A DNA stretch of 64,000 nucleotides, taken from assembly GCF_003034985.1 (NCBI RefSeq), contig NZ_PZKG01000008.1, positions 1-64,000 of the forward strand, written 5' to 3'. A program made the translations under genes and the position numbers. The DNA comes from Cereibacter changlensis JA139 (GTDB taxonomy: Bacteria; Pseudomonadota; Alphaproteobacteria; Rhodobacterales; Rhodobacteraceae). Of this stretch, positions 7,624 to 18,464 are shown one piece after another; the first letter of the stretch is position 1, and the number at the start of each line of letters is the position of its first letter. The notes under the pieces were generated by a model. It was not told the DNA's origin. It saw only the letters and a list, made by a program, of their open reading frames with translations, and did not search any database.

Positions 7624-8433
7624 ATGGCTTCACTTGAAACGATGTTCGATGTGCGCGGGAAATCCGTGATCGTCACCGGCGGCGCCAGCGGCCTCGGCCG
7701 GGCCTATGCCGAGATCATGGCCGAAGGCGGCGCCAGGGTCTGCATCTTCGACATCGACGGCCCGGGGATCGACCGCGCCGTGGCCGGGATCGCGGGCGAG
7801 GTCTGGGGTCAGGTGGTCGATGTGGCTGATCGCGCGGCAATGACCAGGGCCTTCGACGAGGTGGCCTCCCGTCATGGCCGCATCGATACGGTCTTCGCCA
7901 ATGCCGGCATCGATCCGGGGCCGGGCTTCATGACGCCCGAAGGCGAGCGCAATCCCGATGGGGCCATCGAGAACATCCCCGACAGCCAGTGGGACCGCGG
8001 CATCGAGATCAACCTGACCTCGGTCTACACCACGGTGAAGAACGCCGTGCGTCACATGAAGCCGAATGGCGGCGGAGAGATCATCGTCACCTCCTCGATC
8101 GCGGCGGAGATCAACGAGAGCATCGTCGGCACCAGCTACATGCCTGCCAAGGCGGCGGTGAACCACTTCGTGCGGCATATGGCGATGGAACTGGGCGCCT
8201 ACGGCATCCGCGTCAACGCGATCCTGCCCGGCCCCTTCATCACCAATATCGCCGGAGGCCGCCTGCGCAACAAGGCCGACCGCGCCGCCTTCGAGGCGCA
8301 GTCGCTGATCGGCCGCATCGGCGATGTCGAGGACATCAAGGGCCTCGCGCTGCTGCTGGCCTCGCCGGCCGGCAGCTACTTCACCGGCTCGCTGATCGTG
8401 ATCGACGGCGGTTCGCTGACCCGCATGACCTGA
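7624..8433 (+). CDS. Short-chain dehydrogenase/reductase
   Basis: 269 residues, the usual classical SDR length. The nucleotide-binding motif TGGASGLG is at about 19-26, with an acidic residue (FDID) after beta-2 suggesting NAD preference. NAGID is the NNAG-type motif, SSIA holds the catalytic Ser, and YMPAK holds the Tyr-x-x-x-Lys pair. It ends with GGSLTRMT. It is the first gene after the long gap and precedes SBP 2 and the first Liv transporter, so it probably oxidises or reduces an alcohol/ketone side group or a dihydrodiol in the imported aromatic. Substrate unknown. Confidence 0.85.
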   Translation: MASLETMFDVRGKSVIVTGGASGLGRAYAEIMAEGGARVCIFDIDGPGIDRAVAGIAGEVWGQVVDVADRAAMTRAFDEVASRHGRIDTVFANAGIDPGPGFMTPEGERNPDGAIENIPDSQWDRGIEINLTSVYTTVKNAVRHMKPNGGGEIIVTSSIAAEINESIVGTSYMPAKAAVNHFVRHMAMELGAYGIRVNAILPGPFITNIAGGRLRNKADRAAFEAQSLIGRIGDVEDIKGLALLLASPAGSYFTGSLIVIDGGSLTRMT

Positions 8434-8502
8434 CTGCTCCGCCCCCCGACCCGCTCTGGAGGAGGGCGGTTCGGGGCAAGGCCAACCCCGAGGGAGGAAG
8501 AC

Positions 8503-9798
8503 ATGACCTATTACAACAAGCTGATCGGATCGGGCATCAGCCGCCGGTCCCTGCTGCGCGGCATGGGGGCGGGGGTTGCGGCCTCCAGCCTCGCGCTGCC
8601 GGGCTATCTGCGGGCGCAGACCGCCGGCAGGATCAAGATGGCCTACATCACCCCCGCCACCGGTCCGCTCGGACTGTTCGGCGAGACGGACGGCTATACC
8701 GTGCAGAAGATCCGCGCGGCCTTGGGCGGGCAGATCACGACGGTCGATGGCCGGGTCTACGAGCTGGAGATCCTGGAGCGCGACAGCCAGTCCAACCCCA
8801 ACAAGGCGGCCGAGATCGCCGGCGACCTGATCCTGAACGACGAGGTGCATCTGGTGGTCCCCGCCTCGACCACCGACACGATCCTGCCGGTGATGGAACA
8901 GGCCGAGCTGTACGAGACGCCCTGCATTTCCTCCGGCGCGCCATGGCAGGCGGTGGTCTTCCCGCGCGGTGGCGGCGAGTTCGACTGGACCTATCATTTC
9001 TTCTGGGGGCTGGACGAGGCGCTGAACACCTTTGTCGGGCTCTGGGACGGGGTGGAGACCAACAAGAAGGTCGGCATGCTGTTCCCGCAGAACATCGATG
9101 GCGAGACCTGGGGCAATGACGAATACGGCCTGCCGGTGCCGACCCGCGCCGCCGGCTACGATGTCACCATTCCCGGCTATTTCCAAGCGCGGACCAACGA
9201 CTTCTCCGCCCAGATCGCCGCCTTCAAGCAGGCGGGTTGCGAGATCATCGGCGGCATCACCTATCCCGATGACCTGAAGACCTTCGTGACCCAGTGCAAC
9301 CAGCAGGGCTTCAAGCCGAAGGCGGTGACTGTGGCGGCGGCCCTCCTGTTCCCGGGCGGGGTCGAGGCCATGGGGCCTCTGGGCAACGGCATGTCCTCCG
9401 AAGTCTGGTGGACGCCGGCCTTCCCCTTCCCCTCCACCCTGACCGGGCAGGACAGCCGCGCGCTGGCCGAGCAGTGGGAGACCGATCAGAAGCGGCAATG
9501 GACCCAGCCGCTCGGCTATTCCCATGCGCTGCTCGAGGTCGCGATCGACATCCTGAGACGCTCCGCCGATCCGCTGGACCGCGAGGCCAACCGCGAGGCG
9601 ATGGCGGCGACCGACATCACCACCGTCTGCGGCCCGGTGAAATTCGCGGGCGCCCCGCACAAGAACATCTGTACCATGCCGATCTTCGGCGGCCAATGGG
9701 TCAAGGGCGAGAAATGGCCCTATGACCTGAAGATCGTCGACAATTCGGTCAACCAGCTGTTCCCGCCGGAACAGAAGATCGTGCCGATCTCCTGGTGA
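8503..9798 (+). CDS. ABC transporter substrate-binding protein, Liv type (Tat-exported), SBP 2
   Basis: 431 residues. The N-terminus has a Tat signal (SRRSLLRGMGAGVAASS) ending near YLRAQ. The mature protein is a Peripla_BP_6 binding protein: IKMAYITPATGPLGLFG, then RDSQSNPNKAAEIAG. It is a paralogue of SBP 1. Its stop overlaps the start of the first LivG-like ATPase, so it is the dedicated receptor of the transporter at 9795-13154. GGGAGGAAG precedes the ATG. Unlike most binding-protein genes in this window it has no hairpin behind it. Confidence 0.87.
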   Translation: MTYYNKLIGSGISRRSLLRGMGAGVAASSLALPGYLRAQTAGRIKMAYITPATGPLGLFGETDGYTVQKIRAALGGQITTVDGRVYELEILERDSQSNPNKAAEIAGDLILNDEVHLVVPASTTDTILPVMEQAELYETPCISSGAPWQAVVFPRGGGEFDWTYHFFWGLDEALNTFVGLWDGVETNKKVGMLFPQNIDGETWGNDEYGLPVPTRAAGYDVTIPGYFQARTNDFSAQIAAFKQAGCEIIGGITYPDDLKTFVTQCNQQGFKPKAVTVAAALLFPGGVEAMGPLGNGMSSEVWWTPAFPFPSTLTGQDSRALAEQWETDQKRQWTQPLGYSHALLEVAIDILRRSADPLDREANREAMAATDITTVCGPVKFAGAPHKNICTMPIFGGQWVKGEKWPYDLKIVDNSVNQLFPPEQKIVPISW

Positions 9799-10546
9799 TC
9801 ATGTTGGATCTGGGGGCCGGGATGACCCGGGACATTCTGCTGGGCGCGCGCGATGTGTCGAAGAGCTTCGGCGCGGTGCGGGTTCTGCATGGCGTCAGCT
9901 TCGATGTGCATCGGGGCGAGGTGCTGGGCATCCTTGGCCCCAACGGTGCGGGCAAGACCACGCTGTTCAACATGATCAGCGGCGACATCAAACCCTCCGG
10001 CGGCGAAATCCGCCTGGGGGAGGTGACGCTGAAGGGCGAACCGCCCTTCCGTCGCTGCAAGATGGGGATCGGGCGGACCTACCAGATCCCGCGCCCCTAT
10101 TCCGGCATGACCACCTTCGAGAACCTGCTGGTCGCCTCGGCCTTTGGCGGCGGCAAGTCGGAACGGGACAGCTATGCCTTCTGCGCGCAGGTGCTGGAGG
10201 AATGCGAGCTGGCCGACAAGGCCAATCTGCGGGCGGGCGGCCTCACGCTGCTGGACCGCAAGCGGCTGGAGCTGGCCCGCGCGCTGGCCTCGGACCCCAA
10301 GCTCCTGCTGCTCGACGAGATCGCGGGCGGGCTGACGGATGAGGAGTCGAAGGACCTTGTCGCGCTGGTGCGCCGCATCCGCGACCGGGGCGTCACCATC
10401 CTCTGGATCGAACATGTGCTGCATGCGCTGCTCGCCGTGGCGGACCGGCTGATGGTGCTGAACTTCGGCGAAAAGATCGCCGAAGGCGCGCCCGACGCCG
10501 TGATCGCCGACCCGGAGGTGAAGCGCGTCTACATGGGGATCGAGGG

Positions 10547-10550
<4 letters not shown>
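9795..10550 (+). CDS. Liv-type ABC transporter ATPase (LivG-like), system 1
   Basis: 251 residues from a GTG at 9795 overlapping the SBP 2 stop; ATG at 9801 or 9822 are possible later starts. Walker A is GPNGAGKTT and Walker B is LLLLDEIAGGL. The place of the ABC signature holds LTLLDRKRLELARAL instead of an LSGGQ-like motif, as does its paralogue at 17035. The H-loop is in WIEHVLHAL. The LivG-type C-terminus ends near VYMGIEG. It powers uptake together with the LivF-like protein that overlaps it by four bases. Confidence 0.87.
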
Positions 10551-11264
<714 letters not shown>

Positions 11265-11278
<14 letters not shown>

Positions 11279-12122
11279 TGCGCTGGTGCAGGGCGTGCTG
11301 CTGGGCGGCATGTATGCGCAATACGCGCTCGGCATGGCGCTGATGTTCGGCGTGATGAAGATCGTCAATGTCAGCCACGGCGATCTGGTGATCCTGCTGT
11401 CGCTGGTCGGCATCTCGCTGGCCTCGTCATTCGGCCTCGGGCCCTTCACGGTGATGGTGGCGCTGGTGCCGCTGGCCTTGGCCCTGGGCTGGATCCTGCA
11501 GAAGGCGATCCTGAACAAGGTGGTGGGCGAGGATCCCCTGCCATCGCTGATCGCGACCTTCGGCCTGTCGCTGGCGCTGCAGAACCTGATGCTGCAGATC
11601 TGGTCGGCCAACAGCCGGTCGCTGCCCGGCGGCGGCATCGAGAGCAGATCGATCGAGATCGGCGGCATCTATATCGGCCTGCTGCCGGTGATCGTGCTCG
11701 TCTTCGCCATCGGCCTGACCTGGGGGCTGGATCTGATGCTGAAGCGGACCCGCTTCGGTCGGGCCCTGCGCGCCGCGGCGGCCGATGTCGAGGCGGCGGC
11801 GATGACGGGGATCGACGCGCGCAAGGTCTATGCCTCCGCCACGGCCATCGCGGTCGGCATCCTCGGCTTTGCGGCGGTGTTCCAGTCGCTGCGGTCGACC
11901 GTCGCCCCGGCGGATGGCGGGGCGCAGCTGATCTACGCCTTCGAGGCGGTGATCATCGGCGGCATGGGATCGATCTGGGGGGCGTTCGCCGGGTCGATGG
12001 TGCTGGGCATCACCCAGGCCATCGGCTTCCGCATCGACCCCGGTTTCGGCGTGCTGGCCGGGCATCTTGTTTTCCTGCTCGTGCTGGCGACCCGCCCGCA
12101 GGGCCTGTTCGGAAAGGTCTGA
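11265..12122 (+). CDS. Liv-type ABC transporter permease (LivH-like), system 1
   Basis: 285 residues with about eight hydrophobic segments. The family signature region EAVIIGGMGSIWGAFAGS is near 230-245, and the N-terminus QGVLLGGMYAQYALGMALMFGVM is characteristic of LivH. It starts within the LivF-like gene (GGAGG precedes the ATG) and is followed after three bases by the LivM-like gene. It forms half of the inner-membrane channel. Confidence 0.87.
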
Positions 12123-12125
12123 GAC

Positions 12126-13154
12126 ATGACTGCGTTTCCTCGCGGGTCTGCCCCGCCTCGGGTGCAGGTGCACCGCCAGACCTCTTCCGGGCGCATCGCG
12201 CTGGTGCTGTTCGCCCTTGCGGTGATCGGGCTGGTGGCGATGCCGTGGTGGGCCAAGACCGGCACCATCCGGATGATCCTCGAGCTGTGCTGCTATATCG
12301 CGGTGGCCCAGATGTGGAACATGCTGGCCGGCTACGCCGGTCTGGTCTCGGTGGGGCAACAGGCCTTCATGGGGGCGGCCGGCTATGCGCTGTTCGTGCT
12401 GGCCCAGACCTTCGGCATCAACCCGTTCCTCGCCATCTTCCTGTCCTTGCTGGCGCCTGCCGTGCTGGCGGTGCCCTGCTATCTGCTGTTGCACCGGCTG
12501 GACGGGCCCTATTTCGCCATCGGCACCTGGGTCGTGGCCGAGGTGTTCCGGCTGGCGGCCTCGAACCTCGGCTGGCTGAACGCAGGCGCGGGCATGTCGC
12601 TGTCCGTGATGAAGGATTACTCGGCCTTCGAGCGCAATGTGGCGATGTCGCTGCTCTGCGCGCTGATGATCCTTGTCACCATCGGCGGCAGCTACTGGTT
12701 CCTGCGCTCGCGCTACGGGCTGGCGCTGATCGCCATGCGGGACAATCCGGTGGCGGCGGCCAGCCAGGGCGTCGACGTGAAACGTCTGCGCTTCATGATC
12801 TACGTCGCGGCGGCGGTGGGCTGCGGCCTGGTCGGCTCGGTCTATTTCATGGCGCAGCTGCGCATCAATCCGCCGTCGGCCTTCGATCCGATGTGGTCCA
12901 ACATCGCGATCTTCATCGTGATGGTGGGCGGCATCGCCTCGATCGAAGGGGTGCTGATCGGCGCGCTGATCTATTTCATCGCGGATCGCTGGTTCGGTGA
13001 ATATGGCGCCAGCTATTTCGTCGTGCTGGGGCTGATGACCGTGCTGGTCGCGCTTTCGGCCCGCAGCGGCATCTGGGGCATGATCTCGAAACGCTGGGAT
13101 GCGCCCTGGTTCCCGATCCGCCGCCATCTCACCCTCACGAAGGAAACGCCATGA
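12126..13154 (+). CDS. Liv-type ABC transporter permease (LivM-like), system 1
   Basis: 342 residues, about ten membrane segments. The LivM hallmark NMLAGYAGLVSVGQQAFMG is at about 60-80 and RDNPVAAASQGVDVKRLR lies in the cytoplasmic loop that contacts the ATPase. Its stop overlaps the start of the zinc alcohol dehydrogenase gene by four bases, which ties the catabolic enzymes at 13151-16826 to this transporter in one operon. Confidence 0.87.
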   Translation: MTAFPRGSAPPRVQVHRQTSSGRIALVLFALAVIGLVAMPWWAKTGTIRMILELCCYIAVAQMWNMLAGYAGLVSVGQQAFMGAAGYALFVLAQTFGINPFLAIFLSLLAPAVLAVPCYLLLHRLDGPYFAIGTWVVAEVFRLAASNLGWLNAGAGMSLSVMKDYSAFERNVAMSLLCALMILVTIGGSYWFLRSRYGLALIAMRDNPVAAASQGVDVKRLRFMIYVAAAVGCGLVGSVYFMAQLRINPPSAFDPMWSNIAIFIVMVGGIASIEGVLIGALIYFIADRWFGEYGASYFVVLGLMTVLVALSARSGIWGMISKRWDAPWFPIRRHLTLTKETP

Positions 13155-14161
13155 AGGCCGTCATCTTTGACGCGGTCGGGGCGCCGCTGCGTGTCGAGAC
13201 CCGCCCCGACCCGACCCCCGCACCCGATGAGGTGGTGCTGCGGGTCGCGGGCTGCGGCATCTGCGGCAGCGATCTGCATATCACCGAGGATCCGGCGACC
13301 TTCGGCGTCGGGGCCGGTTCTGTGCTGGGACACGAGATCTCCGGCAAGGTGGTGGCGGTGGGCCGCGATGTCACGGTGCTGCAGGTCGGCGACGGGGTGG
13401 CGGTGGCGCCGATGCGGGGCTGCGGGCAGTGCGCCCGCTGTCTGGCCGGCGATCCGGCGCGCTGCCCCTCGATGCAGCTGATCGGCGGCGGCTATGCGGA
13501 ATATGTCACCGTGGCCGCGCGCCAGTGCCGCCGGATGCCCGCGGATGTCGCCCTGGCGGATGGCGCGCTGGCAGAGCCGCTGTCGGTTGCGCTGCACTGC
13601 ATCGTGCGGTCCGGCATGACGCCGGGCGACCGGGTGGCCATCGTCGGCGCAGGCCCCATCGGGCTGCTGGTGGCTTTCTGGGCGCGCCGCATGGGCGCGA
13701 GCCATGTGGTGGTGGCCGATATCCAGTCGCATCAGCGCGAACGGGCCCTGGCGCTGGGGGCGACCGGTTTCGCGATGTCGGGCGAAGTGCTGGCCGAAAA
13801 CCTGGCGGATCTTTGCGAGGGTCCGCCAGACATCGTCTTCGAATGCGTGGGCAAGCGCGGGCTGTTGCAGGCGGCGTCTCAAGCCGTGCGGCCTCAGGGC
13901 AAGGTGATCGGCGTCGGCCTCTGCATCGGCGGCGACGACTGGGATCCCTTCATCGCGCTGTCGAAGGAGATCGACCTGATCTTCTCGGTCTTCTTCCACC
14001 AGAAGAACGAATTCGGCGTCGCTCTGGATGCGCTGACCAGCGGCATCCCGCAACAGCTGATCACCGACCGGATCGGCCTGTCGCCCGTCCCGCAGGTGTT
14101 CGAGTCGCTGCGCCGCCGGATCACGCAATGCAAGGTGCTGATCCAGCCCGAATTTTCCTGA
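13151..14161 (+). CDS. Zinc-dependent alcohol dehydrogenase (MDR family)
   Basis: 336 residues. Catalytic zinc ligands are visible: Cys38 in GCGICGSDLH and His61-Glu62 in GHEISG. The structural zinc loop is complete (Cys91, 94, 97 and 105 in CGQCARCLAGDPARC). The Rossmann motif GAGPIGLL follows. It would oxidise an alcohol side chain or a ring-derived secondary alcohol with NAD(P). It overlaps the LivM-like gene (ATGA) and lies upstream of a hydrolase and an oxygenase, so it probably handles an early or side-chain step of the aromatic pathway. Confidence 0.85.
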   Translation: MKAVIFDAVGAPLRVETRPDPTPAPDEVVLRVAGCGICGSDLHITEDPATFGVGAGSVLGHEISGKVVAVGRDVTVLQVGDGVAVAPMRGCGQCARCLAGDPARCPSMQLIGGGYAEYVTVAARQCRRMPADVALADGALAEPLSVALHCIVRSGMTPGDRVAIVGAGPIGLLVAFWARRMGASHVVVADIQSHQRERALALGATGFAMSGEVLAENLADLCEGPPDIVFECVGKRGLLQAASQAVRPQGKVIGVGLCIGGDDWDPFIALSKEIDLIFSVFFHQKNEFGVALDALTSGIPQQLITDRIGLSPVPQVFESLRRRITQCKVLIQPEFS

Positions 14162-14175
14162 GGAGGAGCAACGAG

Positions 14176-14964
14176 ATGTCCGCAAGTTACGAGACGCTGG
14201 AATTCGACATCGGCGGCGTGCAGACGGTGGTGAGGGCCTTCGGGCAGGGCAAGCCGGTTCTGTACCTGCATGGCGCAGCCACGCTGGAAGGCTTCGATTT
14301 CGCGGCCGGTCTTGCAGACCGCTTCCGCGTGCTCTGCCCCAGCCACCCGGGCATGGGCCTCTCGGGCCCGGCGCCGCATATCGCCGATATGACGGATATG
14401 CTGCTGCATTATCTGAACCTGCTGGATGCGCTGGCGCCGGAGGAAAAGCCGCATCTGATGGGCTTTTCCATGGGCGGCTGGATGGCGACGGAGCTCGCCG
14501 CCGTTGCGCGTGAGCGTTTCGACAAGCTGGTGCTGATCGCCCCGGCCGGGCTGAACGATCCCGCGCATCCCGCCACGCCGCTGTCCGACATCGCGCCGCA
14601 GGAGTTCCCCGGCTACCTGACGCATGATCCGGGGATCGCGGCGAAATACTTCCCCGATGGCGCCGATCCGGTCTTCGCCGAACAGTTCGGCGCCGACCGT
14701 GCGCGCGAGGGCGAGACGGTGGCCCGGCTTTGCGCAGCCTTCGGCATGGGGCATCCGAACCTGAAGCGCTTCATGGCGCGCATCACCAACCCCACCCTGC
14801 TGGTCTGGGGCGCGGAAGACCGGCTGCTGCCGGCCTCCCAGGCCCCGATCTGGCTGCAGCATTTGCCGAACGCGCAATTCCTTTCCGTTCCCGGCGCCGG
14901 CCACCTGGTGCCGCAGGAACGCCCGGAGACCCTGAAAACCATCGGCGATTTCCTCGCCGCCTGA
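14176..14964 (+). CDS. Alpha/beta hydrolase (MhpC/C-C hydrolase-like fold)
   Basis: 262 residues from the ATG at 14176, preceded by GAGGAGGAG. The fold is a short-chain alpha/beta hydrolase: YLHGAA at the oxyanion turn, nucleophile elbow GFSMGG with Ser98, WGAEDRLLP with the acid, and GAGHLVPQE with the base. It could cleave an ester, an enol lactone or a vinylogous 1,5-diketone. It lies between an alcohol dehydrogenase and the two-component monooxygenase, so an ester or acyl side chain of the aromatic substrate is a reasonable guess. Confidence 0.8.
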   Translation: MSASYETLEFDIGGVQTVVRAFGQGKPVLYLHGAATLEGFDFAAGLADRFRVLCPSHPGMGLSGPAPHIADMTDMLLHYLNLLDALAPEEKPHLMGFSMGGWMATELAAVARERFDKLVLIAPAGLNDPAHPATPLSDIAPQEFPGYLTHDPGIAAKYFPDGADPVFAEQFGADRAREGETVARLCAAFGMGHPNLKRFMARITNPTLLVWGAEDRLLPASQAPIWLQHLPNAQFLSVPGAGHLVPQERPETLKTIGDFLAA

Positions 14965-14989
14965 TCCCCGCATCCTGAGGAGGAGCAAA

Positions 14990-16210
14990 ATGAACAAGCC
15001 CATGAACCACGGCTACTGGGGCAAGACCGTCGACTATCGCGCGCTGCTGAAGCAGATCGCCGAGATCGGCCCGCAGCTCGAGGCCAATGCGCCCGCGGAT
15101 GAGGCGGCGGGAGAGTTGACGCCCGAAAGCTTCAACCTGCTGGCGCCGCTGCGCTTCTCGCATCTTCTGGCGACCGAGGACCTGGGCGGCGCCCAGATGC
15201 GCCCGAGCGAAGTGCTGCAATTGCTGGAAGCCGTCAGCTACCACTCCGGCTCGGCCGGCTGGGTGTCGATGGTGCATTGCTGCATCGGGGCGATGTCGGC
15301 GGCTTTCCTGCCCGACAGCGCGGTGGAACGGCTGTTCGCGCCGGGCACCGACAACCGCTTCTCGGGGCAGGGCGCGCCTCTGGGCATGCTGAAGAAGACC
15401 GAAGGCGGCTACAGGCTGACCGGGAAATGGTCCTACGGGTCGGGCTTCAGCCACGCCACCTGGTCGCATTCGGCGTGTTTCGTCGATGACGGCACAGGCA
15501 AACCCGCCAAGGACGAGGCGGGCAATGTCATCGTGATGTGCGCCCATGCGCCGATCCCGGAACACAAACAGCTGGGCAACTGGGATGTGCTGGGCCTGAA
15601 GGGCACCGGGTCGATCGACTATGCCGCCGAGGATGTATTCATCGCCGAGGATCTGGTGTTCCCGATCCTCACCGCCTCGCCGCAGCGCCTGAAGGAGCTG
15701 TTCTCGCTCGGCATCGTCGGTCTTGCCGCCATCGGCCACACCGGCTGGGCCATGGGTGCCGGGCGGCGGATGCTGGACGAGATCGCCACCTTCGCCCGGT
15801 CGAAATCCGGCCGCGCCGGTGCCTTGGGCGAGAGTGAGAAGTTCTGGCATGACTACGGCCGCGCCGAGGCCAGCTATCGCGCCGCCCGCGCCTTCGTGAT
15901 GGAGGTCTGGGGCGAGATCGAGCATATGGCGGAAAGCGGCCAGATGATGACCACCCGTCAGGTGAGCCTCGTGCATCTGGCCAAGGCGCAGATCCATGAG
16001 GTGGGCGCCGAGGTCTGCAACTTCGCCTATCGCGCCTCGGGCGGGGCAGGGCTGCGGGCGGGCGTGATCCAGCGCACCTTCCGCGACATGATGGTTGCGG
16101 CCAACCACTTCACCATCGCGCCCTCGATCGTGACGTCGGCGGGGCGCGAGATCGGCGGCCAGTGGTCGGATCGCGTCTGGCAATTCTATGACCTGATCGA
16201 GAAGAAGTGA
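14990..16210 (+). CDS. Two-component flavin monooxygenase, oxygenase component (acyl-CoA dehydrogenase fold)
   Basis: 406 residues, matching group D flavoprotein monooxygenases (HsaA, HpaB-like C2, GraA resorcinol hydroxylase). N-terminal helices lead to FSGQGAPLGMLKKTEGGYRLTGKWSYGSG, cut here into recognisable blocks: the FSGQG and GKWSYGSG strands that hold reduced flavin. The C-terminal four-helix part ends ASGGAGLRAG and WSDRVWQFYDL. There is no acyl-CoA dehydrogenase catalytic glutamate context. With FMNH2 or FADH2 from the reductase at 16266 it would hydroxylate a phenol, most simply resorcinol or a derivative, to the hydroxyquinol level. AGGAGGAG precedes the ATG. Confidence 0.82.
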   Translation: MNKPMNHGYWGKTVDYRALLKQIAEIGPQLEANAPADEAAGELTPESFNLLAPLRFSHLLATEDLGGAQMRPSEVLQLLEAVSYHSGSAGWVSMVHCCIGAMSAAFLPDSAVERLFAPGTDNRFSGQGAPLGMLKKTEGGYRLTGKWSYGSGFSHATWSHSACFVDDGTGKPAKDEAGNVIVMCAHAPIPEHKQLGNWDVLGLKGTGSIDYAAEDVFIAEDLVFPILTASPQRLKELFSLGIVGLAAIGHTGWAMGAGRRMLDEIATFARSKSGRAGALGESEKFWHDYGRAEASYRAARAFVMEVWGEIEHMAESGQMMTTRQVSLVHLAKAQIHEVGAEVCNFAYRASGGAGLRAGVIQRTFRDMMVAANHFTIAPSIVTSAGREIGGQWSDRVWQFYDLIEKK

Positions 16211-16222
16211 CCACAACCTGCC

Positions 16223-16248
16223 GGGCTGGGGACAGCCCCGGCCCGGAC
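16223..16248 (+). other. RNA hairpin between oxygenase and reductase genes
   Basis: CCGGGCTGGGG (16223-16233) pairs with CCCCGGCCCGG (16238-16248), an 11-pair stem with one G-U pair and loop ACAG. It lies 13 bases after the oxygenase stop and before the reductase start. It may lower expression of the reductase relative to the oxygenase or stabilise the upstream mRNA. Confidence 0.5.
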
Positions 16249-16265
16249 TTTCCGGAGCTCCGCAC

Positions 16266-16826
16266 ATGACCGACCAACCGCTTTCCCTGGCCTTCCGCGA
16301 GGCCTTCCGCTGCCATCCCGCCGGAGTTGCGGTGATCACCGCCGATCCGGGCGATCGGCCGGTGGCGATGACGGTATCCTCGCTGATCTCGGTCAGTTCC
16401 GATCCGCCGACCGTGGCGTTCTCGCTGTCGTCGAAATCGGGCTCCACGGCTGCGGTGTTGGCGGCGGGCGGGGTGGTCATCCATCTGCTGCGCTTTGCCG
16501 ATCTCGATCTGGCGCGGCTTGGCGCCACCCCGGGTGCGGACCGCTTCGGCCCCGACGTGCAATGGGCCCGCCTGCCCAGCGGCGAGCCGCACTATCCGGG
16601 GGTCGCCACCTGGTTCCGCGCCCGCATCAAGGGCTCCTTGCCGGTGGAGGGCGCGACAGTGGTCGTGGCCGAACTGCTGGAAGGGGCGGCGGGCCAGTCT
16701 CCCGGCGCGCCGGAGTTGGAATCGCTGATCTACCTCGACCGCCGCTGGCATCGCCTGCGCGAGGCGGCCGATGGCCATGCCAGCCTGACCCTGATGGCGG
16801 ATGACGGTCGCGATGTCTTCCGCTGA
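16266..16826 (+). CDS. Flavin reductase, partner of the two-component monooxygenase
   Basis: 186 residues, typical of the flavin reductase-like FMN-binding family (HsaB, HpaC, GraD). The early FREAFRCHPAGVAVITAD and the following MTVSSLISVSSDPPTVAFS are the conserved flavin-binding strands, and VATWFRARI is a later core strand. It would supply reduced flavin by NAD(P)H oxidation to the oxygenase encoded immediately upstream, from which it is separated by 55 bases with a hairpin. Confidence 0.83.
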   Translation: MTDQPLSLAFREAFRCHPAGVAVITADPGDRPVAMTVSSLISVSSDPPTVAFSLSSKSGSTAAVLAAGGVVIHLLRFADLDLARLGATPGADRFGPDVQWARLPSGEPHYPGVATWFRARIKGSLPVEGATVVVAELLEGAAGQSPGAPELESLIYLDRRWHRLREAADGHASLTLMADDGRDVFR

Positions 16827-17034
16827 TCGCGTCCCCGGTTTTGGCGACGTCGATGGACTGGCGGTGGGCGCGGCAGGGCGATGACCTCCGGCGTGGGATC
16901 ATCGTCGGGGATGCCGCCCGGTTCATAACACGATGCGATATTGAGGACCGATCATCCGATCATCTTGCCTGAACTGTCGCCCTAGGATGGGCAGAGAAGG
17001 CCCGCCGGGGAGGGCGGACCGAGGGGGAGTATCC

Positions 17035-17750
17035 ATGGCGATCCTGTCGCTGCAGGGCGTGTCGAAGAGTTTCGGCGCCCTCAAGGTCACCGATGAGGTG
17101 GGGTTCGCGCTGGAGCCGGGCGAGGCGCTTGGCATCATCGGCCCGAATGGCGCAGGGAAATCGACCCTGTTCAATCTGATTACCGGCAATCTGCGCCCCG
17201 ACCGGGGTCAGGTCCTGCTGGACGGGCGCGACATCACCGAGGAGACCCCGATGCAGCGCTGCGCCAGCGGCATCGGGCGGTCCTTCCAGATCCCGCAGCC
17301 CTTCGGGCAGCTTTCGGTCTATGAGAACCTGCTGGTTGCAGCACGTTTCGGCGGCGGCCTCTCTGCGGCCGAGGCCCCGGCGCAATGCATGGATATCCTG
17401 CGGCGCTGCGGGCTTGCGCGGCATGCCGACCGCAAGGCGGGGAGTCTCCCGCTGCTGGATCGCAAGCGGCTGGAACTGGCCCGCGCCATGGCCACGCGCC
17501 CCCGCGTCATCCTGCTGGACGAGATCGCGGGCGGGCTGACCGATGCCGAATGCGTCGCGCTGGTCGCGACGATCCGCGCCATCCATGCCGAGGGCGTCGC
17601 GATCATCTGGATCGAACATGTGCTGCATGCTCTGACCTCGGTGGTCAGCCGGCTGATGGTGCTGAACTTCGGCCGGATGCTGATGATCGGCGCGCCGGAG
17701 GCGGTGATGGCCGCTCCGGAAGTGCGGGAGATCTATCTGGGGATCGAGGC

Positions 17751-17754
<4 letters not shown>
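17035..17754 (+). CDS. Liv-type ABC transporter ATPase (LivG-like), system 2
   Basis: 239 residues from the ATG at 17035, preceded by GAGGGGGAG. Walker A GPNGAGKST, Walker B VILLDEIAGGL, and LPLLDRKRLELARAM where the ABC signature normally sits. It is a paralogue of the ATPase at 9795 (shared GIGRS/TFQIP, LLDRKRLELARA, WIEHVLHAL and VLNFG). It starts a second Liv transporter whose four genes overlap by four to eight bases. Confidence 0.86.
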
Positions 17755-18460
<706 letters not shown>

Positions 18461-18464
<4 letters not shown>

